A stretch of DNA of 64,000 nucleotides. It comes from UBA11591 sp040220895 (GTDB lineage: Bacteria > Bacteroidota > Bacteroidia > Flavobacteriales_E > Vicingaceae). The number at the start of each line of letters is the position of its first letter. The first letter of the stretch is position 1. Positions 56,517-64,000 of this stretch are shown here, piece after piece. The translations under genes were made by a program, and so were the position numbers. The DNA is taken from positions 62,001 through 126,000 of the forward strand of contig JAVJVY010000001.1 of NCBI GenBank assembly GCA_040220895.1, given 5' to 3'. The notes under the pieces are model-generated. The model was not told the origin of the DNA. It searched no databases and worked only from the letters and a program-made list of their open reading frames with translations.

Positions 56517-57840
56517 TGCTGTTGCACTTTTTTTTGCGCTTAACCTGTTGATATCTTCATTTTACCTCGACAATTGGTTTAATCCAAATTCCTTGTCCAG
56601 GGCAATGTCTGTGTATTCTTTGGTGCAGGAGGGAACCCTGCAAATCGATGAATTCCATGGCTTGACGAACGATAAATGTTTTGTTGATGGCCATTATTAT
56701 TCCGAAAAAGCACCCCTTCCAGCGCTGTTTATGGCTCCATTTTATTTTTCACTAAATAAATTGATTGACCTTCCCGATGACGCCGAGACTCATTTCAGAA
56801 CTATTTTGATCATGTCGTCGTTCTTATGTGGAAGTATTCCTTTCACCATTGCCATAACCCTGCTTTTCGCCACACTAATTAATTCAATGTACATTTCCAA
56901 AGCCTTTATTTTAAGCACTTTACCTTTTTATGGCTCGCTAATATTCATTTTTACAGGTACGTTTTTCAGTCATGTATTTAGTGGCGTCCACCTTCTTCTG
57001 GCCTACCTACTTCTAAAAAACAGCAAATACTTTTATCTTGCCGGATGGCTCTGTGGCATTGCATTTCTAAGTGAATTCCAGACTGCGGTTATTCCCGCGA
57101 TTTGGACCATATTGATTATTTACAGGACCAAATCCATCAAAAACTCGCTGAAATTTGTTCTGGGGATACTTCCCTCGGTAATTTTCATACTCTTTTTCAA
57201 CTTTTACATTACGGGTAGCCCTTTGACTATGCTGTACACGTATGTCGATGAAATGAAACCGATGTACGGTCTGGGTCTGCCCAGTTTAATGGTTGTCTGG
57301 GATCTTATTTTCAGTCAATTCCGCGGGTTATTGTTCTACATACCGGTATTCATAACATTTGCCTATGTTTTGATCAGAGAAAAAACCATTGAAAAATCTT
57401 CTTTTTACTCCAATTATTTAATCGTGCCTTGCCTGGTTTATTTTTTAGTTTTCTCTTCCTATCACGACTGGTGGGGCGGCTGGTCATATGGCCCAAGGCA
57501 ACTGATCCCGATTGCCTTGCTTTTAACTTATGAAGGCATCTTATACTTATCGCGCAAAAAGATCCCAACACCGCTGTTAGCGCTATGTTTGCTCATGGGT
57601 ATGGTAATGGCACTTATGGCTAAAACCACGGTAATGTACAGTTTGCCCACAAAATTTCAATGGCCCTTTTTCGAAATCATAATCACCAAACTAAACGATG
57701 GTGTTTTTAATCGTGGTAACTTACTGACTTATATTTTTGACATTCGGCCCTCGATATCTATTCTTATGTGGATGTTGCTTTTGATTATTTCATTCCTGAT
57801 AATGACGAGATTTGAAAAGAGGGTGCCGGTGATTAAATGA
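56464..57840 (+). CDS. Polytopic membrane protein, GT-C-like glycosyltransferase
   Basis: About 458 residues, ten or more hydrophobic helices. SRAMSVYSLVQEGTLQID and DGHYYSEKAPLPALFMAPFY near the N-terminus and YHDWWGGWSYGPRQLIP near 335 match a GT-C-type membrane family (GT39-like) that uses lipid-linked sugars; the donor and acceptor are unknown. Start choices: ATG 56440, ATG 56464 or TTG 56497 all overlap mutA by 77, 53 and 20 bp. It splits the mutA and mutB genes. Confidence 0.7.
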   Translation: MPLHPSILPNILNIRINSAVALFFALNLLISSFYLDNWFNPNSLSRAMSVYSLVQEGTLQIDEFHGLTNDKCFVDGHYYSEKAPLPALFMAPFYFSLNKLIDLPDDAETHFRTILIMSSFLCGSIPFTIAITLLFATLINSMYISKAFILSTLPFYGSLIFIFTGTFFSHVFSGVHLLLAYLLLKNSKYFYLAGWLCGIAFLSEFQTAVIPAIWTILIIYRTKSIKNSLKFVLGILPSVIFILFFNFYITGSPLTMLYTYVDEMKPMYGLGLPSLMVVWDLIFSQFRGLLFYIPVFITFAYVLIREKTIEKSSFYSNYLIVPCLVYFLVFSSYHDWWGGWSYGPRQLIPIALLLTYEGILYLSRKKIPTPLLALCLLMGMVMALMAKTTVMYSLPTKFQWPFFEIIITKLNDGVFNRGNLLTYIFDIRPSISILMWMLLLIISFLIMTRFEKRVPVIK

Positions 57841-57890
57841 TTGGCATCCAGATAAAAATTTATTGAAAGCGCACAACTCATCACACTGCA

Positions 57891-60035
57891 ATGAATAAAC
57901 GCAAAGACTTTAAAGACGAGGAATTAAACTTTGATTTACCTTCTAAGCGAAAGAAGTCAAGTGACGCCTCCTGGGTGTCAAATGAAGGAATCGATATCAA
58001 AACCACCTACAATGAGAATGACCTTTCAAAGGCTGAACATTTGGGTTTTGGCGCAGGTTTCCCTCCTTACCTTCGAGGACCATATGCCTCCATGTATGTT
58101 ACAAGGCCATGGACCATCAGGCAATATGCAGGTTTTTCAACAGCCCGGGATTCAAACGCATTTTATAGAAGAAACCTCGAGGCCGGTCAAAAGGGTCTCT
58201 CAGTGGCCTTTGACCTACCCACTCACCGGGGATATGATTCTGACCACCAACGGGCCGAGGGTGATGTCGGAAAGGCAGGTGTGGCAATAGATTCAATACT
58301 GGACATGAAGATTCTGTTTGATCAGATACCACTCGATCAAATGTCGGTTTCCATGACCATGAATGGTGCCGTTATTCCCATTATGGCTTTTTACATTGTC
58401 GCTGCTGAAGAACAAGGAATCAGTCCTGATAAGCTAACGGGAACCATACAAAATGATATCCTGAAAGAGTTCATGGTTAGAAACACTTACATCTACCCTC
58501 CTTCCCATTCGATGAAAATAATTGCCGACATTTTTCGCTACTGTGCCGAAAAAATGCCAAAATTTAATTCCATCAGCATCTCGGGTTACCATATGCACGA
58601 GGCCGGTGCACCGGCGGACCTGGAACTTGCCTATACCCTTGCAGACGGACTTGAATACATTAAAACCGGACTGAAAGCAGGGTTGAAAATAGATGAATTT
58701 GCGCCTAGACTGTCTTTCTTTTGGGCCATAGGTATGAACCATTTCATGGAAATCGCAAAATTGAGGGCCGGCAGAATGCTCTGGGCCAAAATGATCAAGC
58801 AGTTCAATCCTGAAAACGAGAAATCAATGGCACTGCGCACACATTGCCAGACATCGGGGTGGAGTCTTACTGAACAGGACCCCTTCAACAACGTGGCAAG
58901 AACTTGCAACGAGGCCATGGCCGCTGTTTTTGGCGGAACCCAATCCCTGCACACCAATGCTCTGGACGAAGCCATAGCTCTTCCTACTGATTTTTCAGCA
59001 AGAATCGCGCGAAATACACAGTTGTACTTGCAGCAAGAATTGAAACTGGGCAGTGTTGTCGATCCTTGGGGCGGTAGTTACTACTTGGAATACTTGACTG
59101 ATCAAATAACTGAAAAAGCATGGGGTCATATTATGGAAATCGAAGCCGTTGGTGGAATGGCAAAAGCAATTGAAAGTGGTCTTCCCAAACAACGAATTGA
59201 AGAAGCGGCAGCCCTGAAGCAAGCCAGAATCGATACCATGGAAGAAACCATCGTTGGAGTGAATCAGTATAAGGTCAAAGACGATCAGTCCAAGTTTGAT
59301 CTTCGTGAGGTAGATAATACAGCCGTGAGATTCGAACAGGTTGCTAGATTGGAAAAGCTGCGCCGCGAGCGTGACAACCAAGTCGTCAATATGGCATTGG
59401 ATAAACTGACCAAATGTGCTCAAAATGGTGAAGGAAATTTACTAGATTTAGCAGTAGATGCAGCCAGAAAACGAGCAAGTCTAGGTGAAATATCTCAGGC
59501 CATGGAAAAGGTTTTTGGGAGGTACAAAGCCAAGATCAACGCTATTTCTGGTGTTTATTCATCTGTAGCAATGGTAGACGAGGGATTTAAAAAGGCCATG
59601 GCAATGGCCGATGAAGTGGCTGAGTTAGAAGGTCGAAGGCCTAGAATATTGGTTGCCAAAGTCGGGCAGGACGGACACGATCGAGGTGCGAAGATAATCG
59701 CCACATCTTTTGCCGATATCGGTTTTGATGTAGATATAGGTCCGCTTTTCCAAATGCCCGAAGAGGTGGTCAAACAAGCCATCGAAAATGATGTACATAT
59801 CGTTGGAATCTCCTCACTGGCCGCAGGGCACAAAACCTTGGTACCCAAAATTATAAACCTTCTTCAAAAAGAAGGACGCAGTGATATAATCGTTATTGCT
59901 GGTGGAGTTATTCCACCTAATGATCATCAATTTCTGCTCGATGCTGGGGTAGCAGGTGTTTTTGGACCTGGAACGGTTATATCAGAAGCCGCAATCAGCA
60001 TTCTTGAAAAAATGAAATCCAGTCATAACAACTGA
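57891..60035 (+). CDS. mutB: Methylmalonyl-CoA mutase large subunit
   Basis: 714 residues. GFPPYLRGPYASMYVTRPWTIRQYAGFSTA, SVAFDLPTHRGYDSDH, SISGYHMHEAGA and SLHTNALDEAIALP form the substrate-binding TIM barrel; the C-terminal B12 domain has KVGQDGHDRGAKIIA (DxHxxG, His ligand) and GGVIPPNDH. Catalyses the adenosylcobalamin-dependent rearrangement. No cobalamin riboswitch is visible upstream. Confidence 0.96.
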   Translation: MNKRKDFKDEELNFDLPSKRKKSSDASWVSNEGIDIKTTYNENDLSKAEHLGFGAGFPPYLRGPYASMYVTRPWTIRQYAGFSTARDSNAFYRRNLEAGQKGLSVAFDLPTHRGYDSDHQRAEGDVGKAGVAIDSILDMKILFDQIPLDQMSVSMTMNGAVIPIMAFYIVAAEEQGISPDKLTGTIQNDILKEFMVRNTYIYPPSHSMKIIADIFRYCAEKMPKFNSISISGYHMHEAGAPADLELAYTLADGLEYIKTGLKAGLKIDEFAPRLSFFWAIGMNHFMEIAKLRAGRMLWAKMIKQFNPENEKSMALRTHCQTSGWSLTEQDPFNNVARTCNEAMAAVFGGTQSLHTNALDEAIALPTDFSARIARNTQLYLQQELKLGSVVDPWGGSYYLEYLTDQITEKAWGHIMEIEAVGGMAKAIESGLPKQRIEEAAALKQARIDTMEETIVGVNQYKVKDDQSKFDLREVDNTAVRFEQVARLEKLRRERDNQVVNMALDKLTKCAQNGEGNLLDLAVDAARKRASLGEISQAMEKVFGRYKAKINAISGVYSSVAMVDEGFKKAMAMADEVAELEGRRPRILVAKVGQDGHDRGAKIIATSFADIGFDVDIGPLFQMPEEVVKQAIENDVHIVGISSLAAGHKTLVPKIINLLQKEGRSDIIVIAGGVIPPNDHQFLLDAGVAGVFGPGTVISEAAISILEKMKSSHNN

Positions 60036-60039
60036 GGCA

Positions 60040-60822
60040 TTGAAGGCTATTAAGCTTGGCATAATAGGATCAGGAAATCTTGGAGTACATCTATGCCGTG
60101 CCTTTTCTTCAAGTAATGACATCGATGTCACATTATTCAGCCGAAGTGGTCAGAACACAGGATTGATCAACGACCTCAAGAACGTCGTTATTGAAATTGA
60201 CCAAGGTCCGCTTACAAATGAATACGACGTATTGATCCTGGCCGTCAACGACTCATCAATTCAAGATGTAGCAGCGCAAAACAAGGAGAACGGTGCACTT
60301 GTTTTACACGCAAGCGGAAGTACTGATATTAGCGCTATTGGTGCTGTGCGAGAAAAAGATTACGGTGTGATTTACCCGCTTCAAACGTTTCATATCGAAA
60401 ATGAATTAACATACGCAGATATTCCATTTTTGATTGAGGCAGATAGCGTTAGAAACCTTGCATTGATAACTCGACTGGTTGAACTCATAGGGGCAAAGGT
60501 TCACATCATGAGCAGTGAAAACAGGCGAATAATGCACCTTTCAGCTGTTATTGTCAATAATTTCTCTAACCACCTCTATGCCCTGTCTGAACTTTTTTTG
60601 ACATCAAAAGACCTGCCATTTGACCTGCTTCTTCCATTGATCAATGAAACCGCCAATGGGATCGGGCAAAGGCGACCATCAGAAATACAGACCGGTCCGG
60701 CAAAAAGAGGAGATAAGCAAACAATAGAGCGCCATCTTTACATGTTAAAAGAGAACTCCGATCTCAAAAAAATTTACCATCAAATGACACTGTCTATCGA
60801 AGCATTGTATAGAAAACGTTGA
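60040..60822 (+). CDS. Rossmann-like DUF2520 protein
   Basis: 260 residues from TTG. N-terminal LGIIGSGNLGVHLCRAF (NADP-binding) and C-terminal DUF2520 (MHLSAVIVNNFSNHLYALSELFL, GPAKRGDKQTIERHL). Similar to 6-phosphogluconate dehydrogenase-like reductases, substrate unknown. 4 bp after mutB. Confidence 0.85.
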   Translation: MKAIKLGIIGSGNLGVHLCRAFSSSNDIDVTLFSRSGQNTGLINDLKNVVIEIDQGPLTNEYDVLILAVNDSSIQDVAAQNKENGALVLHASGSTDISAIGAVREKDYGVIYPLQTFHIENELTYADIPFLIEADSVRNLALITRLVELIGAKVHIMSSENRRIMHLSAVIVNNFSNHLYALSELFLTSKDLPFDLLLPLINETANGIGQRRPSEIQTGPAKRGDKQTIERHLYMLKENSDLKKIYHQMTLSIEALYRKR

Positions 60823-61733
60823 GAAATCCGATCATTTTTTTTCTGAGAAGAATCAGGTGGATCAATTTGTTGTTGGTCGCATTCACCGTTGTCATATGCC
60901 AGAATTACATCGTTTCACCTGCCCTGACCACAAGAGGGGCAACCGCATTGGCAACTGGAATGAACCAACTTTTACTGGTTTTGTCGATTTTAGGTATCAT
61001 GGCAGGTGGTTACCTGATCAACGACTTTTACGACGCCATAGAAGATGGGATCAATAAGCGTGATAACTTTTACCAACGTTTTGGGAAAATTAAAACGTTG
61101 ACCACCTATGTTATATTATCAATGGCAGGACTGATCATGGGTCTGTGGCTGGCTTTAAGATTAGAAAATATTAAACTTTGGAACATCCATTTACTTTCTG
61201 TACTGCTGCTTTATTGGTATTCTCGCTCCTTAAAGGGGCTTCCCATGGCAGGAAATCTTTTGGTGGCTGCACTTTCCGCAAGTATACCTTTGATTCCTTT
61301 ACTTGTTGAAAGCGGCAATTTGTGGACATCTTTTGGGACGGATTTTATTCTGGTGAATTTTTTAGCGCTTTATGCTTTTATTATAACGTTGACAAGAGAA
61401 ATCGTGAAAGACCTCGAAGACGTAGAAGGTGATCAACTCGGTCAAAAAATGACATTGCCCCTTTTAGTCGGTGAAAAAGCTTCGAAATCATTGCTATCTG
61501 TGCTGTTCATCTGTTTGATCAGTCTGTTGATCGCCATGTTGCTGATGTTTTCCAAGGCATCTTTACCCTTGCTATACATCACCGCCTTTTTAATTTCGCC
61601 GAGCCTTTGGCTTTTTTATAAAATGCGAAAGGCACATGTTTCTTCTGAATTTCACTTTATCAGCAGCGGTTTAAAAATGCTCATGTTGATTGGTATACTC
61701 TTTGTTCCATTTCATTATTATTTGAACGTATGA
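60819..61733 (+). CDS. UbiA-family prenyltransferase
   Basis: 304 residues from TTG that overlaps the previous stop by 4 bp. Eight to nine membrane helices. NDFYDAIEDGINKRD and DLEDVEGDQLGQKMTLP are the two Asp-rich motifs that bind prenyl diphosphate via Mg. The acceptor could be a quinone precursor or glycerol-phosphate; a geranylgeranylglycerol-phosphate role is possible and unproven. Confidence 0.85.
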   Translation: MRNPIIFFLRRIRWINLLLVAFTVVICQNYIVSPALTTRGATALATGMNQLLLVLSILGIMAGGYLINDFYDAIEDGINKRDNFYQRFGKIKTLTTYVILSMAGLIMGLWLALRLENIKLWNIHLLSVLLLYWYSRSLKGLPMAGNLLVAALSASIPLIPLLVESGNLWTSFGTDFILVNFLALYAFIITLTREIVKDLEDVEGDQLGQKMTLPLLVGEKASKSLLSVLFICLISLLIAMLLMFSKASLPLLYITAFLISPSLWLFYKMRKAHVSSEFHFISSGLKMLMLIGILFVPFHYYLNV

Positions 61734-62323
61734 TTCATTCCGAACAAAGCAATTACGAAATCATACTGGGGTCAAAATCCCCGCGGAGAAAGGAATTATT
61801 GGAACAATTGGGCATTGAATTCACCACAATGGAAATTGATGTGGACGAATCATATCCCGAGGCACTTGAAGCGAAAAAGGTGGCAAAATACCTGGCCGAG
61901 AAAAAAGGAACCTCTGCTCAATCGCGGCTATTGAACGATCAAGTGCTGATTACTGCCGACACGGTTGTAGTATTGGACGAAAAGGTTTTAGGTAAACCGG
62001 GAAATGAAGAAGAGGCTTTCAACATGCTAAAATCCTTGTCAGGCAAGAACCACGAGGTAATCACGGGTGTTGCAATTACTACCGTTAATGGGCAACGCTC
62101 TTTTGATGATGTTACCAGGGTATCTTTCTATGCCATAGACGAAGAAGACATTCGCTTTTACATTCGGGAATTCCAACCGTATGACAAAGCAGGTTCTTAT
62201 GGAATACAAGAATGGATAGGACTGACTGCAGTCCGATCGATCAATGGTTGTTTTTTCAATGTGATAGGCCTTCCGGTACCAAAGCTTTGGTTAAATCTGG
62301 ACAGCATTCTGCCACAGATCTGA
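61730..62323 (+). CDS. maf: Maf-family nucleotide pyrophosphatase
   Basis: 197 residues. ILGSKSPRRKELLEQLG, TADTVVVLDEKVLGKP and DKAGSYGIQEW are the Maf motifs (dTTP/UTP pyrophosphatase type). It cleans non-canonical nucleotides. Overlaps the UbiA stop by 4 bp. Its TGA abuts the cmk stop on the other strand with no gap. Confidence 0.93.
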   Translation: MIHSEQSNYEIILGSKSPRRKELLEQLGIEFTTMEIDVDESYPEALEAKKVAKYLAEKKGTSAQSRLLNDQVLITADTVVVLDEKVLGKPGNEEEAFNMLKSLSGKNHEVITGVAITTVNGQRSFDDVTRVSFYAIDEEDIRFYIREFQPYDKAGSYGIQEWIGLTAVRSINGCFFNVIGLPVPKLWLNLDSILPQI

Positions 62324-63010
62324 TCAGCGTTTAATTTCCTTCAAAGCGAGCCTGAGCGCCAGGTCAACCCCTTCTTGAATGGTAAGATGGGTATTATCAA
62401 TGATGATGGCATCCACTGCCTTTTTCAACGGGCTTTCGCCTTTGTGTTCATCGTCAAAATCGCGTTGGTTTAAGTTACTCCGAACCTCTTCTCTGCTAAC
62501 ACTAATGCCTTTTGCTTTCATTTGGGAATACCTACGATCTGTTCTAACTTCAACATCGGCGGTAACAAAGAGTTTCAATTCCGCTTCAGGAAATACCCGA
62601 GTGCCAATATCTCTGCCATCCATGACGACCGCTTTTGACTGACCCATTTCCTTTTGTTGATTTACAAGCACCCTGCGGACCTCGGAAATTTGACTGACTT
62701 TGCTCACCTCATTCGAAACAGCCACTCCCCTGATCTCTTCTTCAACATTTTCTCCATTCAGGTAGGTCAATGTTTGGTCAGAATTAGCTTCATATTTGAA
62801 ATCAATTTTGATCTTAGGCAATCGCATGATTATTTCCGACTCATTAATAGGTTCGGATAAAAGGTTTTCGCGCATAAAATATAAAGCAACGGCGCGGTAC
62901 ATTGCCCCGGTATCGATGTACCGGTATTTCAATTCAGATGAAAGAGCCTTGGCCAGGGTGCTTTTACCGCAGGAGGAATGACCATCGATGGCAATAATAA
63001 TTTTTTTCAC
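62324..63010 (-). CDS. cmk: Cytidylate kinase
   Basis: About 228 residues from GTG 63010; the frame opens at TTG 63028, which overlaps porQ by 16 bp. IAIDGHSSCGKSTLAKAL (P-loop), YRYIDTGAMYRAVA and VMDGRDIGTRVFPEA identify CMP/dCMP kinase. The GTG start comes 2 bp after the porQ stop. Confidence 0.92.
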   Translation of the reverse strand: MKKIIIAIDGHSSCGKSTLAKALSSELKYRYIDTGAMYRAVALYFMRENLLSEPINESEIIMRLPKIKIDFKYEANSDQTLTYLNGENVEEEIRGVAVSNEVSKVSQISEVRRVLVNQQKEMGQSKAVVMDGRDIGTRVFPEAELKLFVTADVEVRTDRRYSQMKAKGISVSREEVRSNLNQRDFDDEHKGESPLKKAVDAIIIDNTHLTIQEGVDLALRLALKEIKR

Positions 63011-63012
63011 TT

Positions 63013-64000
63013 TTATTTTTTCGCCCAATCATCGAATCGGGTCAGGACGGTAATGTGGTTGGGTGAGCCTGCCAAATGATACGAACTTCGGGCATAATTA
63101 AATCTAAACTTGGATATCTTAAGTCCGAGGCCCCAGCTAAGCCCCACGGTTTTTGGAAGCTCTGAGTACGCCATTTCTTTTCTGCGTTGAAAATTGTAAG
63201 CTATTTGAAAATTTAATCCTTTAAAGGGAATGAATTCGGTGCCTATGATGAAGTGGCGCAAAATATTCTCGGCCGTGCTTTGGGATCGGTCTACTTCCTC
63301 TTCTCCAAAAGTACTGCCGGTGTTTTGCTCCAATGGAGGATAAGTGAGTCTACCTTTACCCAATTGGTGCATTACGAGTGAAAATCGAAAGGGCATTTTA
63401 TTAAAGCTTTTTGAAATCCCGAATTGGATGTCAAATGGCAAGGAATGTCGTTCTCCGGGTACATAGGGCTTAATCTCACTGCCAATGTTCTTAATGACCA
63501 TGGTTGCGAGAAAGAGTGATTTTTTTAATTCATACGTGGCAGAAAGATCAAGTGCCAGTCCAACGCTGTTCAACAAGTAATAATTGGAATAAATGAACTT
63601 CACGTTTGCGCCGACAGAAAACGAAGAATCAATTTGCCGGCCGTAACCACCGATCAAGGCCACTTCATTTGCACTGAAAGTTCCCAGCTCATTGTTACCG
63701 GCATCAGCTTCCCTGAATTGTCCGTAGTCCAGATACTTTATTGCTGTGTTAAAGGTGCCAATTTCCTTGTGAAAGGTGTAGGAAGCAAATCCCTGATTAA
63801 TACCGTCAAAATAATTCATGTAAGATAGAACGGCTGTGCGGTCCATGTTTTGCTGCAATAAGCTGGGGTTATCGGAAGCCGACCCTGGATCGTCATCTCT
63901 AAAAGCAATCATGTTGCCTCCCATTCCAGTTATTCTGGAGGTAGCCGACAAATCAAGAAATTGGTAAGCATATTTACCGCCTATCTGGCCGTGCACAGAA
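63013..64000 (-). CDS. porQ: Type IX secretion protein PorQ (5' end outside window)
   Basis: At least 328 residues; the frame runs past the window edge. GGKYAYQFLDLSATSRITGMGG and DDDPGSASDNPSLL are the N-terminal PorQ motifs, and the rest is a PorV/PorQ-type outer-membrane beta-barrel ending FDDWAKK. PorQ works with PorU/PorV/PorZ in the attachment complex that processes T9SS cargo at the surface. The porQ-cmk order is conserved in many Bacteroidota. Confidence 0.88.
   Translation of the reverse strand, partial: SVHGQIGGKYAYQFLDLSATSRITGMGGNMIAFRDDDPGSASDNPSLLQQNMDRTAVLSYMNYFDGINQGFASYTFHKEIGTFNTAIKYLDYGQFREADAGNNELGTFSANEVALIGGYGRQIDSSFSVGANVKFIYSNYYLLNSVGLALDLSATYELKKSLFLATMVIKNIGSEIKPYVPGERHSLPFDIQFGISKSFNKMPFRFSLVMHQLGKGRLTYPPLEQNTGSTFGEEEVDRSQSTAENILRHFIIGTEFIPFKGLNFQIAYNFQRRKEMAYSELPKTVGLSWGLGLKISKFRFNYARSSYHLAGSPNHITVLTRFDDWAKK

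Noticed and set aside
57841..57890. Cobalamin riboswitch before mutB
   Set aside because: The gap is 50 bases, too short, and has no B12-box.

Overview
The window is a chromosome segment of a Bacteroidota bacterium. The evidence is direct: several type IX secretion (T9SS) proteins (PorQ, a plug-domain protein, PorP/SprF, and a giant protein with the gliding-motility C-terminal sorting domain), many CKKDE-type lipoproteins, a putative Bacteroidota porin, a complete Na+-translocating NQR operon, and promoters of the Bacteroidota form TTTG-N19-TAnnTTTG. Several genes begin with TTG or GTG. Most of the content is core chromosomal; I see no prophage, insertion sequence, CRISPR array or plasmid feature. 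I cannot fix the genus by eye.

Layout. 1-3.6 kb: the 3' end of dnaB, a secreted protein family often labelled 'asparagine synthetase B', and an outer-membrane porin. 3.6-9.1 kb: one complete rRNA operon on the minus strand (16S, tRNA-Ile, tRNA-Ala, 23S, 5S) with two consensus-spaced promoters, boxA-like repeats, RNase III-type processing stems and a terminator. 9.1-12.5 kb: an SDR oxidoreductase, a SPOR protein and a short ComEC.

12.6-21.4 kb holds the most unusual block: seven tightly packed genes. They are two helical lipoproteins sharing a repeated motif, a Tat-exported DUF1501-like protein, a lipoprotein with a C-x4-C-H cytochrome-like motif, a small Ig-like lipoprotein, a 1187-residue T9SS cargo with a CUB domain and seven tandem repeats, and a PorP/SprF partner. 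The lipoproteins carry a CKK-acidic sequence after the lipobox that resembles the Bacteroidota surface-export signal. I infer a cell-surface complex delivered by three export routes (Lol plus flip-out, Tat, T9SS).

21.4-31 kb: an envelope operon (surE, small membrane protein, lpxB, SpoIID-like), dnaK with a strong terminator, a lipoprotein, panB behind a perfect palindrome, an RluA-type pseudouridine synthase, xerD and aroQ. 31-36.9 kb: a second notable block, a SiaB-like kinase, two SiaC-like phosphoproteins (each with the threonine at position 68), a TerB-like/ABC/ABC-2 fusion transporter, a lipoprotein and a small secreted protein; this looks like a partner-switching system wired to a transporter. 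37-40.8 kb: rpsP with a very long acidic tail, rimM, a saccharopine dehydrogenase-like gene and DUF423.

40.8-46.6 kb: nqrABCDEF. 46.8-55 kb: T9SS plug protein, apaG, TPR protein, DPP4-like peptidase, a DEDDy exonuclease, DUF2147, hsp20, pruA and ftsB/divIC. 55-64 kb: methylmalonyl-CoA mutase subunits separated by a GT-C-like membrane protein, then DUF2520, UbiA, maf, cmk and the truncated porQ.
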